64,000 nucleotides of DNA from Bradyrhizobium sp. CB82. Its GTDB lineage: Bacteria; Pseudomonadota; Alphaproteobacteria; Rhizobiales; Xanthobacteraceae. Position 1 is the first letter of the stretch, and each line of letters begins with the position of its first letter. The DNA is taken from assembly GCF_029714405.1 (NCBI RefSeq), contig NZ_CP121650.1:9178233-9242232 (forward strand), read 5' to 3'. Shown in pieces: positions 1-9,200 of this stretch. Both the position numbers and the translations under genes were made by a program. Under the pieces are notes generated by a model, which ran no database searches, was not told the DNA's origin, and worked only from the letters and a program-made list of their open reading frames with translations.

Positions 1-147
1 GGGCCCCGCGGAAATCGGGAGCGTCGCGACCAGCGCGCCGATCACGGGACCCGAGCGCTCGGTGATGATCGACGCCGTCACGACGAACGCCGCAGCAATC
101 GCCATGCGCAGGAGGAGAAAGAGGAGGAAGGTGAGTTCGGGAGGCAT
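1..147 (-). CDS. Membrane protein, N-terminal fragment (cut by window edge)
   Basis: The first 49 codons of a minus-strand gene are present, beginning MPPELTFLLFLLLRM; the rest lies left of the window. The visible part is a hydrophobic stretch (about residues 5-27), a short charged turn (TERSGP) and the start of a second hydrophobic stretch, so this is an integral membrane protein. No ribosome binding site of note is seen. It is too short to assign to a family. Confidence 0.6.
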   Translation of the reverse strand, partial: MPPELTFLLFLLLRMAIAAAFVVTASIITERSGPVIGALVATLPISAGP

Positions 148-206
148 TCTTGTTTGTTTTGTTCGTCGTCGTTCCCGGACAAGCAGGCTGGATCCGGCAA
201 CTTTCA

Positions 207-342
207 CCGTCATTCCGGAGCGCGCGAAGCGCGAGCGCGGAATCCATAACCACAGACGGCAGTCGTTCACAACGATGGCGCGAAGACCGTCCGAAGGCAC
301 AACGGCCTGGGGTTATGGGTTCGCGCCTACGCGGGGAACGAC
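207..342. repeat. Intergenic palindromic repeat (CATTCCGG...GCGCGAAGCGCGAGC type)
   Basis: The stretch carries a CCGTCATTCCGGAGCGCGCG-like head with the self-complementary core GCGCGCGAAGCGCGAGCGC, followed by GGAATCCATA and a degenerate second half. Related heads occur at 16124-16164 and 17949-17979. It lies between the edge membrane gene and the OsmC gene. No coding sequence is supported here. Confidence 0.5.
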
Positions 343-372
343 ACCGATGTTCGGACTACGACCTTCGCTCCC

Positions 373-882
373 TCACATCCTCTGCATCGACACCGAGACC
401 TTCGGGCCGCTCTTGATGGTCTGGTAGACCACGCAATAGCGTTCAGTGAGCTTCAGCAGCAGATCGAGCTTGTCCTGCGGGGCGTCGGTGTCGACCTCGA
501 AGCGCAAGCGGATCTCGGCGAAACCGACCGGCGTCTCCTTGTCGACGCCGAGCGTGCCGCGGAAATCGAGGTCGCCCTCGGCATAGACGTTACCAGTCTT
601 CAAGGGCACATCGATCGCGGTCGCGACCGATTTCAGCGTGACGCCGGCGCAGGCAACGAGCGCCTCGAGCAGCATGTCGCCCGAACAAAGCTCCAGTCCG
701 GAGCCGCCGGTCGCCGGATGGAGGCCGGCCACCGCGAGGGCGCGGCCGGTCTCAACCTTGCACGCGATGCCGTCGCCGTCGGTCGAGCCCTTGGCCTTCA
801 GCGTGATCAGCGCGGCTTTCGGATCGGTCTTGTAGCGTTCCTTGATCGGGGCCTGCATCTGGCGGAGCTGTGCGGCGTCCAT
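373..882 (-). CDS. OsmC family protein
   Basis: A 169-residue OsmC/Ohr-fold protein. The family reduces organic hydroperoxides with a pair of cysteines in the cytoplasm; both expected positions are seen, one in the LVACAGVTLKS segment and one in LTERYCVVYQTI. The start at MDAAQLRQ is chosen because GGGGAGAG lies just upstream; an in-frame ATG 36 bases further upstream lacks such a site. It is divergent from glnD across 253 bases with several dyads. The exact substrate cannot be told from sequence. Confidence 0.85.
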   Translation of the reverse strand: MDAAQLRQMQAPIKERYKTDPKAALITLKAKGSTDGDGIACKVETGRALAVAGLHPATGGSGLELCSGDMLLEALVACAGVTLKSVATAIDVPLKTGNVYAEGDLDFRGTLGVDKETPVGFAEIRLRFEVDTDAPQDKLDLLLKLTERYCVVYQTIKSGPKVSVSMQRM

Positions 883-947
883 TCTGTTTTCTCTCCCCAA
901 AAAAGGTTCGGTCGGCAAGGCGGTATAGAGGGCGACCGGTTTGATGT

Positions 948-1016
948 CAGCCCATGATTGATATGGGCTGCCATGGGCGGCACCATGGCCGCTTAAAAGT
1001 ATATTACATCCAATAT
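948..1016. promoter_or_regulatory. Cluster of dyads between divergent OsmC gene and glnD
   Basis: Three inverted repeats follow each other: CAGCCCAT (948-955) and ATGGGCTG (963-970), a perfect 8-bp pair; GCCATG (970-975) and CATGGC (984-989); and ATATT (1001-1005) with AATAT (1012-1016). The last sits in an AT-rich patch unlike its surroundings. A divergent promoter region with operator(s) is the simplest reading, but no regulator is known. Confidence 0.4.
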
Positions 1017-1135
1017 GTTACACAGACACCTCGCGCCGGCAGCCCGCGCTTCCGAGGAGGCCGGCCGGAACGTATCTCTGTCTCCCTGTTAATGTCTCGT
1101 GACAGCGCTCATCGCCTCTTATATCGGGTTAAGTC

Positions 1136-3925
1136 ATGGACAGTGTCGCGACCCAGCACAAGCAGGAGATGGATGATCGCTTCGACAGCGCGCGGATTAC
1201 CGCCGCGGTCGATGCGCTTGCCGCAAAGCATGAGGGGCGCGAGGACGCGTTCCGCACGGCGATGGCGCAACTGCTCAAGGCCGAGCTGATCGCAGCGCGC
1301 GCGGAAGCGCAGAGGATCCTGCTGAAGGACCGCCACGGCCGGCGCTGCGCCGAGCGGCTGTGCCACGTGCAGGACGAGATCATCCGCATCCTCTATTGGG
1401 CCGCGACCCGCCATCTGTACCGCTCGCCGATCCCGACCGGCGCCGAGCGCATGGCCGTCGTGGCAACCGGCGGTTACGGCCGCGGCCTGATGGCACCGGA
1501 ATCCGACATCGATCTCTTGTTTATCCTGCCCTACAAGCAGACCGCCTGGGGCGAGCAGGTCGCCGAAGCCATCCTCTATTGTCTCTGGGACATGGGCTTG
1601 AAGGTCGGTCACGCCACGCGCTCGGTCGATGAATCGATCCGGCAGGCGCGCGGCGACATGACCATTCGCACCGCGATTCTGGAGACGCGCTTCCTCACCG
1701 GCGACCAGCCGCTCTATGACGAGCTGGTCGCGCGGTTCGACAAGGAGGTCGTGCAGGGCACGGCATCCGACTTCGTCACCGCAAAGCTCGCCGAGCGCGA
1801 GGAGCGGCATCGCCGCGGCGGACAGTCGCGCTACCTGGTCGAGCCCAACGTCAAGGACGGCAAGGGCGGCCTGCGCGATCTGCATACGCTGTTCTGGATC
1901 GCGAAATACGTCTACCGCGTGCGCGACACCGACGAGCTCGTCGAGCGCGGCGTGTTCGACGCACAGGAATACCGTACCTTCCGCCGCTGCGCCGACTTCC
2001 TCTGGTCGGTACGCTGCAATCTGCATTTCTACTGCGGCCGCGCCGAGGAGCGCCTCTCCTTCGATCTCCAGCGCGAGATCGCGGTCCGCCTTGGCTACAC
2101 CTCGCATCCTGGCATGCAGGACGTCGAGCGCTTCATGAAGCACTACTTCCTGGTCGCCAAGGAAGTCGGCAACCTCACCGCCATCCTGTGCGCCAAGCTG
2201 GAAGACCAGCAGGCCAAGCCCGCGCCGGTGCTGAGCCGGATGATGGCGCGCTTGCGGCCGAGCACCGTCAAGCGACGGGTGCCCGAGAGCGACGATTTCA
2301 TCGTCGACAACAACCGCATCAACCTGGCTGCGCCCGACGTGTTCAAGCACGATCCCGTCAATCTGATCCGCATTTTCCGCCTGGCGCAGAAGAACAACCT
2401 CGCCTTCCACCCGGACGCGATGCGTAACGTGACGCGCTCGCTCAATCTGATCAACGCGCAGCTCCGGGAGAATCCCGAAGCCAACCGGCTGTTCATGGAG
2501 ATCCTGACCTCCAACGATGCCGAGACTGTACTGCGGCGGATGAACGAGACCGGCGTACTCGGTCAATTCATCCGTGCCTTCGGCAAGATCGTTTCGATGA
2601 TGCAGTTCAACATGTATCATCATTACACCGTCGACGAGCATTTGATCCGCTGCATCGGATTCCTCCAGGACATCGAGCGCGGCGGCATCGAGGAATTCAC
2701 GCTCGCGAGCGACCTGATGCGCAAGACGAGGCCCGAGCACCGGCCGGTGATCTATATCGCGACGCTGTTGCACGACATCGCCAAGGGCAGGCCCGAGGAT
2801 CACTCGATCGCTGGCGCCAAGGTGGCGCGGCGGCTCTGTCCGCGGCTCGGCTTCAGCCCGGCCGATACCGAGCTCGTGGCCTGGCTGATCGAAGAACATC
2901 TCACCATGTCGACGGTCGCGCAGTCGCGCGATCTGTCCGACCGCAAAACGATCGAGAACTTTGCCGCCGTGGTGCAGTCGGTCGAGCAGATGAAGCTGCT
3001 CACGATCCTGACCACCGCCGACATCCGCGGCGTCGGCCCCGGCGTGTGGAACGGCTGGAAGGCGCAGCTTTTGCGCTCGCTCTACTATGAGACCGAGCCG
3101 GTGCTGACCGGCGGCTTCTCCGAGGTCGATCGGGGAAAGCGCCTTGCCGCCGCGCAGGCCGAATTCCGCATCGCCTTCGCCGAATGGCCGAAGGAGGAGT
3201 TGGACGCCTATGTCGGCCGGCACTATCCGGCCTACTGGCTCAAGGTCGAGCTGCCGCGCAAGATGCGCCACGCCCGTTTCGTGCGCGCGAGCGAACAAGC
3301 CGGCCACAAGCTCGCGATCAATGTCGGCTTCGACGAGGTGCGCGGCGTTACCGAACTCACGATCTTCGCTGCCGACCATCCCTGGCTGCTGTCGATCATT
3401 GCCGGCGCCTGCGCGTCCGCCGGCGCCAACATCGTCGACGCCCAGATCTACACCACGACTGACGGCCGCGCACTCGATACCATCTCGATCTCGCGCGAGT
3501 ACGATCGCGACGAGGACGAGGGCCGCCGCGCGACCCGCATCGGCGAGATGATCGAGGACGTGCTGGAAGGCAAGCTGCGGCTGCCCGAGGTGGTGGCGCG
3601 GCGCACCGTGCGCAGCAAGGCGCGGCCCTTCGTGATCGAGCCGGAGGTGATCATCAACAATCAGTGGTCCGACCGCTATACCGTGATCGAGGTTTCCGGC
3701 CTCGACCGTCCCGGCCTGCTCTACGAGTTGACCACCGCGATCTCCAAGCTGAACCTCAACATCGCGTCCGCGCATGTCGCGACCTTCGGCGAGCGCGCGC
3801 GCGACGTGTTCTACGTCACCGACCTCCTCGGCGCCCAGATCAACGCACCGACGCGCCAAGCCGCGATCAAGAGCGCGCTGACCCATGTGATGACGGGCGA
3901 GAAGACGGTTCAGCCGGCGGCGTAA
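1136..3925 (+). CDS. glnD: [Protein-PII] uridylyltransferase / uridylyl-removing enzyme
   Basis: A full-length GlnD of 929 residues, the usual size in rhizobia. It adds or removes UMP on PII proteins in answer to glutamine and so sets nitrogen status. Domains in order: nucleotidyltransferase with GGYGRGLMAPESDIDLLF (about residues 112-129), the GlnD linker region, an HD domain with LLHDIAKGRPEDHS (about 543-556), and two C-terminal ACT domains (about 738-830 and 851-925, the second containing SGLDRPGLLYELT). The gene stands alone, ending in a converging arrangement with ogt. A long open frame on the opposite strand is a codon-bias shadow. Confidence 0.97.
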   Translation: MDSVATQHKQEMDDRFDSARITAAVDALAAKHEGREDAFRTAMAQLLKAELIAARAEAQRILLKDRHGRRCAERLCHVQDEIIRILYWAATRHLYRSPIPTGAERMAVVATGGYGRGLMAPESDIDLLFILPYKQTAWGEQVAEAILYCLWDMGLKVGHATRSVDESIRQARGDMTIRTAILETRFLTGDQPLYDELVARFDKEVVQGTASDFVTAKLAEREERHRRGGQSRYLVEPNVKDGKGGLRDLHTLFWIAKYVYRVRDTDELVERGVFDAQEYRTFRRCADFLWSVRCNLHFYCGRAEERLSFDLQREIAVRLGYTSHPGMQDVERFMKHYFLVAKEVGNLTAILCAKLEDQQAKPAPVLSRMMARLRPSTVKRRVPESDDFIVDNNRINLAAPDVFKHDPVNLIRIFRLAQKNNLAFHPDAMRNVTRSLNLINAQLRENPEANRLFMEILTSNDAETVLRRMNETGVLGQFIRAFGKIVSMMQFNMYHHYTVDEHLIRCIGFLQDIERGGIEEFTLASDLMRKTRPEHRPVIYIATLLHDIAKGRPEDHSIAGAKVARRLCPRLGFSPADTELVAWLIEEHLTMSTVAQSRDLSDRKTIENFAAVVQSVEQMKLLTILTTADIRGVGPGVWNGWKAQLLRSLYYETEPVLTGGFSEVDRGKRLAAAQAEFRIAFAEWPKEELDAYVGRHYPAYWLKVELPRKMRHARFVRASEQAGHKLAINVGFDEVRGVTELTIFAADHPWLLSIIAGACASAGANIVDAQIYTTTDGRALDTISISREYDRDEDEGRRATRIGEMIEDVLEGKLRLPEVVARRTVRSKARPFVIEPEVIINNQWSDRYTVIEVSGLDRPGLLYELTTAISKLNLNIASAHVATFGERARDVFYVTDLLGAQINAPTRQAAIKSALTHVMTGEKTVQPAA

Positions 3926-3954
3926 GGCGGCGAGTCGCGCAATACCTCCACTCG

Positions 3955-3990
3955 TCAGTCCGGGGCGCGCGCAGCGCGAGCCCGGACTGA
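3955..3990. terminator. Inverted repeat between converging glnD and ogt
   Basis: Perfect arms TCAGTCCGGG (3955-3964) and CCCGGACTGA (3981-3990) enclose a GC-rich, itself foldable spacer. Its place between two converging genes suggests a bidirectional terminator or transcript end stabiliser, although neither side has a clear T-tract. It also resembles the scattered intergenic repeats. Confidence 0.45.
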
Positions 3991-4017
3991 CCAGTGGAGA
4001 GGTCGGCGCGACCTTCG

Positions 4018-4545
4018 CTAAACTTCCACCCCCTCATGCCTGAGCAGCCAGCGTTTGCGCTCGAGGCCGCCGCCGTATTTCACCAGCGAGCCGTCGGCGC
4101 CGATCAGGCGGTGACAGGGCAGCACCACGCTGATCGGATTGGAGCCGTTGGCGTGACCGACGGCGCGCACTGCCTTGGGCATGTCGAGCTTTGCAGCCAA
4201 TGCGCCGTAGCTCAGCGTCGTTCCTGAGGGAATCGTTGCGAGGGCCGTCCAGACCTTGCGCTGGAACGGCGTGCCCGCGACACGCCACTTGATGGTCTTG
4301 AGCTTGCCGAGATCGCCCTCGAAATAGCCTGATAGCGCCGATCGCATGTCGGCCGGCGCGCGCTGCGCGCGCAAATCCACCGCGCCATAATGCAGTCGCA
4401 ACAGCTCACGCATGCGGTGTTCGTAGTCCTCCCAATCGAGCGCGCGCAGGATGCCGTCGTTATCGATGACGAGCAAGGCGGTCCCGATCGGCGTCGTCAG
4501 ATGATCAAGGCCAAATGCTTCCGGGTTCTGTGGCGACTTCAGCAT
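4018..4545 (-). CDS. ogt: Methylated-DNA--protein-cysteine S-methyltransferase
   Basis: A 175-residue O6-alkylguanine-DNA alkyltransferase, which moves the alkyl group from DNA to its own cysteine. The active-site signature PCHRLIG is present with the nucleophile at Cys144, preceded by the helix-turn-helix segment TLSYGALAAKL and the arginine-finger region KAVRAVGHANGSNP. The start is taken at MLKSPQN; the reading frame is open far upstream but those residues have no family similarity that I can see. Without an Ada-type N-terminal domain this is an Ogt-type enzyme. Confidence 0.93.
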   Translation of the reverse strand: MLKSPQNPEAFGLDHLTTPIGTALLVIDNDGILRALDWEDYEHRMRELLRLHYGAVDLRAQRAPADMRSALSGYFEGDLGKLKTIKWRVAGTPFQRKVWTALATIPSGTTLSYGALAAKLDMPKAVRAVGHANGSNPISVVLPCHRLIGADGSLVKYGGGLERKRWLLRHEGVEV

Positions 4546-4728
4546 GATCACTCTGCTCGAAAGGACCAGCGCACATTGTCGCGAGACGCCCGCAAACGCC
4601 ACCCGAAAGCTGACGCGCCTTGCGTCGTGGCTGGGCTTCCTCCACAATTCCCGACAGCGATGGCGGCCGCTCAAAACGGGCGGAAACAGACCATCGGCAG
4701 ATAATTCCGTCAGGAGGAAGATTCCGAG

Positions 4729-5955
4729 ATGAACAATCGTCCAGCCCGTTTGGCCGCCACCGCGGCCTTTGCCCTTGCGCTCGCGGCGTCCCCCGCGCTC
4801 GCCCAGAAGAAGTACGACACCGGCGCGACTGACACCGAGATCAAGATCGGCCAGACTGTGCCGTTCTCGGGCCCCTATTCCGTCTATGCCAATATCGGCA
4901 AGACGCAGGCCGCCTATTTCAAGATGATCAACGATCAGGGCGGCATCAACGGCCGCAAGATCAACCTGATCCAGTATGACGACGCCTACTCGCCGCCGAA
5001 GACGGTCGAGCAGGTGCGCAAACTCGTCGAAGGCGACGAGGTGCTGTTCACGTTCCAGCTCATCGGCACCGCGGCAAATGCCGCCGTGCAGAAATATCTC
5101 AACGGCAAGAAGGTGCCGCAGCTGCTCGCCTCGACCGGTGCGGCGCGCTTCAACGATCCGAAGAACTATCCCTGGACCATCGCCTATAACCCCAACTACG
5201 TGTCCGAGGGGCGCATCTACGCAAAATACATTCTCGACAATCACCCCAACGCCAAGATCGGCGTGCTCTACCAGAATGACGACATGGGCCGCGACTATCT
5301 CGCCGGCCTGAAGAGTGGCCTCGGCGACAAGGCCGCCGGCATGATCGTCGGCGAGGTGTCATACGAGGTCACCGATCCGACCGTCGACTCGCAGGTGGTC
5401 AAGCTGAAGTCGATGGGCGCCGACGTGTTCTTTGACGCCTCGACGCCGAAGTTCGCGGCCCAGGCGATCAAGAAGCTGGCCGACCTCGGCTGGACGCCGG
5501 TCCACATCGTCGACATCAATGCGAGCCCGATCTCAGCGACGCTGAAGCCTGCCGGTCTCGACATCTCCAAGGGCATCATCTCGACCCAATACGGCAAGGA
5601 GCCGGGCGACCCGCAGTGGAAGGACGATCCGGGCGTGAAAGCCTATTTCGCCTTCATGGACAAGTATTTTCCCGATGGCGACAAGCTCAACACGGTGAAC
5701 ACCTACGCCTATTCGGTGGCCGAGCTCCTGGTCCAGGTGCTAAAGCAGTGCGGCGACGACCTGACGCGTGAGAACGTCATGAAGCAGGTCGCCAACATCA
5801 AGGACTTCACCCCGAGCTTCGCGCTGCCCGGCATCAAGATCAACACCGGGCCGAACGACTTCCGCGTCAACAAACAGATGCAGATGATGAAGTTCAACGG
5901 CGAACGCTGGGAGCTGTTCGGCCCGATCATGGAAGACACGGGTCCGTCCGGTTAG
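4729..5955 (+). CDS. ABC transporter substrate-binding protein, branched-chain amino acid type
   Basis: A 408-residue periplasmic receptor of the LivK type. A signal peptide is clear (RPARLAATAAFALALAA, cleavage after ALA-QKK around residue 26), and the mature part starts with the family's IKIGQTVPFSGPYSVYANIG. A strong site AGGAGGA lies before the start. It has no transporter genes beside it, so it is an orphan receptor; in Bradyrhizobium such orphans are many and often bind aromatic or other organic compounds rather than amino acids, so the ligand is unknown. Confidence 0.92.
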   Translation: MNNRPARLAATAAFALALAASPALAQKKYDTGATDTEIKIGQTVPFSGPYSVYANIGKTQAAYFKMINDQGGINGRKINLIQYDDAYSPPKTVEQVRKLVEGDEVLFTFQLIGTAANAAVQKYLNGKKVPQLLASTGAARFNDPKNYPWTIAYNPNYVSEGRIYAKYILDNHPNAKIGVLYQNDDMGRDYLAGLKSGLGDKAAGMIVGEVSYEVTDPTVDSQVVKLKSMGADVFFDASTPKFAAQAIKKLADLGWTPVHIVDINASPISATLKPAGLDISKGIISTQYGKEPGDPQWKDDPGVKAYFAFMDKYFPDGDKLNTVNTYAYSVAELLVQVLKQCGDDLTRENVMKQVANIKDFTPSFALPGIKINTGPNDFRVNKQMQMMKFNGERWELFGPIMEDTGPSG

Positions 5956-5984
5956 TCTCGTCAGGCAAAGGCACTCGCTCTCTT

Positions 5985-6011
5985 GTTCCCTCCCCCGCAC
6001 GGGGAGGGAAC
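5985..6011. terminator. Perfect inverted repeat after the substrate-binding protein gene
   Basis: GTTCCCTCCCC (5985-5995) pairs exactly with GGGGAGGGAAC (6001-6011) around a 5-base loop. It lies 30 bases after the stop codon, where a transcript end is expected, and belongs to the CCTCTCCCC repeat family seen elsewhere in the window. No T-tract follows, so a classical intrinsic terminator is not certain. Confidence 0.5.
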
Positions 6012-6064
6012 GCAGCGGAGGTTGCGGTGACTGCGCCGAGCAGATCAGCTAACGGTTCCCTCAC

Positions 6065-6490
6065 CTATTCCGGTATCTCGCCAAAATTCTTTCCCAACGA
6101 CAGCACCGCGTGACGGATCAGGCGGGAGTCTTCGACGGCCGCCTGGCGGTGCTTCACCGCCTCGCGATAGACGGGATCGCGGATCATCTCGACGAAGGCG
6201 GCAACGCTTGGATATTCGGCGATGAAGCAGTGGTCCCAGCGTTCCTCCTGCGGGCCGATCAGCATCATCTCGAACTTGCCCTGCCAGACGATGCGGCCGC
6301 CGAGGCGCGTGAACACCGGGCCGCTGTCGCGACCATAAGCAGCATAGGCCTCAGCGCCGGTCGCTTTCCGGCCATCCGGATAGGCCGCCTGCTTTCGCAG
6401 CCGGACCAGGTTGAGCATGTGGATCGGGCCCGGGCGGTCGTTCTCCCGGAATTGCGCGAAAACTTCCTTGGTCGGATCGATATGGCCCAT
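6065..6490 (-). CDS. DUF1330 domain-containing protein
   Basis: A 141-residue protein of the DUF1330 / dimeric alpha-beta barrel type; visible family features are GPIHMLNLVRLRKQA near the N-terminus, GRIVWQGKFEMMLIGP in the middle and the AEYPSVAAFVEMIRDPVY segment typical of the fold. Two ATGs are close together; the second (6490) is chosen because GAAAGGGA lies 6 bases upstream of it. Function unknown; it converges with the upstream receptor gene. Confidence 0.8.
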   Translation of the reverse strand: MGHIDPTKEVFAQFRENDRPGPIHMLNLVRLRKQAAYPDGRKATGAEAYAAYGRDSGPVFTRLGGRIVWQGKFEMMLIGPQEERWDHCFIAEYPSVAAFVEMIRDPVYREAVKHRQAAVEDSRLIRHAVLSLGKNFGEIPE

Positions 6491-6657
6491 GGGCATTCCC
6501 TTTCGTTGATGTCTGGATCCTAGCTTTGCCGCTTGGCTCGCGGAACCACCGGCACGCGCCCGCCGCACCTCCTAATCCCGCGTTAAGCTTTGCGTAACCG
6601 GGCCTTAAACAGCCGCAGCTAGCGTGCGGCGGGGCGGGCTGACTGGGCGTTTTGTAG

Positions 6658-8853
6658 ATGGCGTGGGCAAAGAAAAGAGGCGGGCGCAAGGAGCCGCTGT
6701 TTGGCTTGCCCGCAGCGCTGGCCGATTTGCGCCTGACGGCTGCAGATCGCATCCCCAATGTCGCAGATGACAAGCCGAAAAAGGCCAAGGCCAAGCGCAA
6801 GAGCGACGATGGCGATGAGGAGCCGCCGCGCGAAAGGAAGGCGCCCGTGAGCCGCAGCGGCGCAAAGCGAAGGTCGAAGTCGAAGATCGGCTTTGGCATC
6901 GGCCGCTTGTTCTATTGGGGCGCGGTGCTCGGCCTCTGGGGCGTGATCGCCGTGATCGGCGTCGTGATCTGGGTCGGCGCCCATCTGCCCCCCATTCAAT
7001 CGCTGGAGATTCCCAAGCGCCCGCCGACGATCCAGATCGTCGGCATCGACGGCAGCGTGCTGGCGCAACGCGGCGAGATGGCCGGCGCCAATGTTTCGCT
7101 GAAGGATCTGCCGCCCTATTTGCCGAAGGCGTTCATCGCCATCGAGGACCGCCGCTTCTATTCGCATTTCGGCATCGACCCGGTCGGCATCTTGCGCGCC
7201 GCCGTCACCAATGTTCTGCATCGCGGCGTCTCGCAGGGCGGCTCGACGCTGACGCAGCAGCTCGCCAAGAACCTGTTCCTGACGCAGGAGCGCACCATGC
7301 AGCGCAAGCTGCAGGAGGCCGAGCTTGCGATCTGGCTGGAGCGCAAGCACTCCAAGAACGAGATTCTGGAGCTCTACCTCAACCGCGTCTATTTCGGCTC
7401 CGGCGCCTACGGCGTCGAGGCCGCGGCCCAGAAATATTTCGGCAAGTCGGCGAAGAACGTGACGATCGCGGAGGCCGCGATGCTCGCGGGCCTCGTCAAA
7501 TCGCCCTCGCGCCTTGCGCCCAACCGCAATCCCGAAGGCGCGGAAGCGCGCGCGCAGGTCGTGCTCACCGCAATGGCGGACGCCAAATTCATCACCGAAG
7601 CGCAGGCGCAGGCCTCGATCGGCCATCCCGCGACCAACGTGAAGCCGGCCGGCGCAGGCACCGTGAACTACGTCGCCGACTGGATCGGCGAAGTCCTGGA
7701 CGATCTCGTCGGCCAGATCGACCAGAGCATCACGGTCGAGACCACGATCGATCCAAAGCTCCAGAACGTGGCGGAAGCCGCCATCATCGACGAACTCGCC
7801 GCGAAAAGCGTGAAATTCAACGTCAGCCAGGGTGCGCTGGTCGCCATGACGCCTGACGGTGCCGTGCGGGCCCTGGTCGGCGGGCGCAACTATTCCGAGA
7901 GCCAGTACAACCGCGCGGTGACCGCCAAGCGCCAGCCGGGCTCCTCGTTCAAGCCGTTCGTCTATCTGACCGCGCTCGAACAGGGGCTGACGCCCGACAC
8001 CATCCGCCAGGACGCGCCGATCGAGGTCAAGGGCTGGAAGCCCGAGAACTACACCCATGAGTATTTCGGGGCGGTGACGCTGACGCAGGCGCTCGCGATG
8101 TCGCTCAACACGGTCGCAATTCGCCTCGGCCTCGAAGTCGGACCGAAGAACGTGGTGCGCACCGCGCACCGCCTCGGCATCTCCTCGAAGCTCGAGCCCA
8201 ACGCCTCGATCGCGCTCGGCACCTCCGAAGTCTCGGTCGTCGAGCTGGTCGGCGCCTATGCACCGTTCGCCAATGGCGGCTTCGCGATGTCGCCGCATGT
8301 GGTGACGCGGATCAAGACGCTCGAGGGCAAGCTGCTCTACATGCGCCAGCCCGACGAGCGCAACCAGGTGATCGAGCCGCGCTATGTCGCGATGATGAAC
8401 ACGATGATGCGGGAGACGCTGATCTCCGGCACCGCCAAGAAGGCGGAGATCCCCGGCTGGATGGCGGCCGGCAAGACCGGCACCAGCCAGGATTACCGCG
8501 ACGCCTGGTTCATCGGCTATACCGCCAACCTCGTCACCGGCGTCTGGCTCGGCAATGACGACAACTCGCCGACGAAGAAAGCCACTGGCGGCGGCCTGCC
8601 GGTGGAAGTCTGGTCGCGCTTCATGCGCACCGCGCACGAAGGCGTGCCGGTGGCAAGCCTGCCGAATTCGCAAGTCGGCTGGGGCCTGTCCAACCTCGCG
8701 CAGGCGGCCTCGCAAGTCTCCGCACCGACGCCGCCCGCTCCCGTCAGCAACGGCGGCACGCGCCCGCCCCCGACGCGCGCCAATGTCCGACCAGAGCCGG
8801 CCGCGGGGCTCGACGGCTGGCTGATGGACCGGTTGTTCGGCGGGAACAGGTAG
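6658..8853 (+). CDS. Penicillin-binding protein 1A family, bifunctional peptidoglycan synthase
   Basis: A 731-residue class A PBP. A basic N-terminal tail (residues 1-80) leads to one membrane anchor (about 84-107), then the glycosyltransferase domain with EDRRFYSHFGIDP and GGSTLTQQLAKN, then the transpeptidase with SSFKP (near residue 431), the AMSLNTVA box and KTGTS (near 604). It polymerises glycan strands and cross-links stem peptides on the periplasmic side. The C-terminus ends in a Pro-rich linker and a short DGWLMDRLFGG tail. The lysine-rich cytoplasmic tail with acidic patch is longer than in E. coli PBP1A. Single-gene unit. Confidence 0.93.
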   Translation: MAWAKKRGGRKEPLFGLPAALADLRLTAADRIPNVADDKPKKAKAKRKSDDGDEEPPRERKAPVSRSGAKRRSKSKIGFGIGRLFYWGAVLGLWGVIAVIGVVIWVGAHLPPIQSLEIPKRPPTIQIVGIDGSVLAQRGEMAGANVSLKDLPPYLPKAFIAIEDRRFYSHFGIDPVGILRAAVTNVLHRGVSQGGSTLTQQLAKNLFLTQERTMQRKLQEAELAIWLERKHSKNEILELYLNRVYFGSGAYGVEAAAQKYFGKSAKNVTIAEAAMLAGLVKSPSRLAPNRNPEGAEARAQVVLTAMADAKFITEAQAQASIGHPATNVKPAGAGTVNYVADWIGEVLDDLVGQIDQSITVETTIDPKLQNVAEAAIIDELAAKSVKFNVSQGALVAMTPDGAVRALVGGRNYSESQYNRAVTAKRQPGSSFKPFVYLTALEQGLTPDTIRQDAPIEVKGWKPENYTHEYFGAVTLTQALAMSLNTVAIRLGLEVGPKNVVRTAHRLGISSKLEPNASIALGTSEVSVVELVGAYAPFANGGFAMSPHVVTRIKTLEGKLLYMRQPDERNQVIEPRYVAMMNTMMRETLISGTAKKAEIPGWMAAGKTGTSQDYRDAWFIGYTANLVTGVWLGNDDNSPTKKATGGGLPVEVWSRFMRTAHEGVPVASLPNSQVGWGLSNLAQAASQVSAPTPPAPVSNGGTRPPPTRANVRPEPAAGLDGWLMDRLFGGNR

Positions 8854-9054
8854 CGATTAAAGTGGCCTCGCCCCGACCGTCCAACTCAAATCTCGAAAAC
8901 AACCCCATGCAAAGGAGTCGGCGAGCGCCGGCGTGATGCGAGGCGGATTGTACGAAACCATTGATACCTCGGCGCAAATCGGGGGCACGGCGCAATCATT
9001 GCAGCGTGCGGGATAAGTCGAGCCAGGCGCGCAGGCCTCACCTCATTCTCAACT

Positions 9055-9178
9055 GCCATTCCCCGCGAAAGCGGGGAATCCAATACGCCGCGGCTTCTCC
9101 GTGTTACGTAACGGCCTCTGGAATACTGGATCGCCCGCTCCGATGCGCAATTGCGCACAAGGCGGGCGATGACGGCGT
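9055..9178. repeat. Long intergenic repeat, family A, copy 1
   Basis: An imperfect palindrome: CCCCGCGAAAGCGGGG at the left, ATCCAATACGCCGCGGCTTC in the middle, CTGGAATACTGGATCGCCCG and GGCGGGCGATGACGGC at the right. The same element occurs inverted at 58070-58176. The two copies share the CTGGAATACTGGATC core and the GCCGCGGC/CTCCGT stretch, so this is a dispersed repeat rather than a chance hairpin. Confidence 0.7.
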
Positions 9179-9200
9179 CAAGTGTGATCGGCAGAGGCGA

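Noticed and set aside
1109..3886. 925-codon open frame antisense to glnD
   Set aside because: It mirrors glnD exactly, has no domain similarity and follows from GC-rich third positions; glnD has all its domains.
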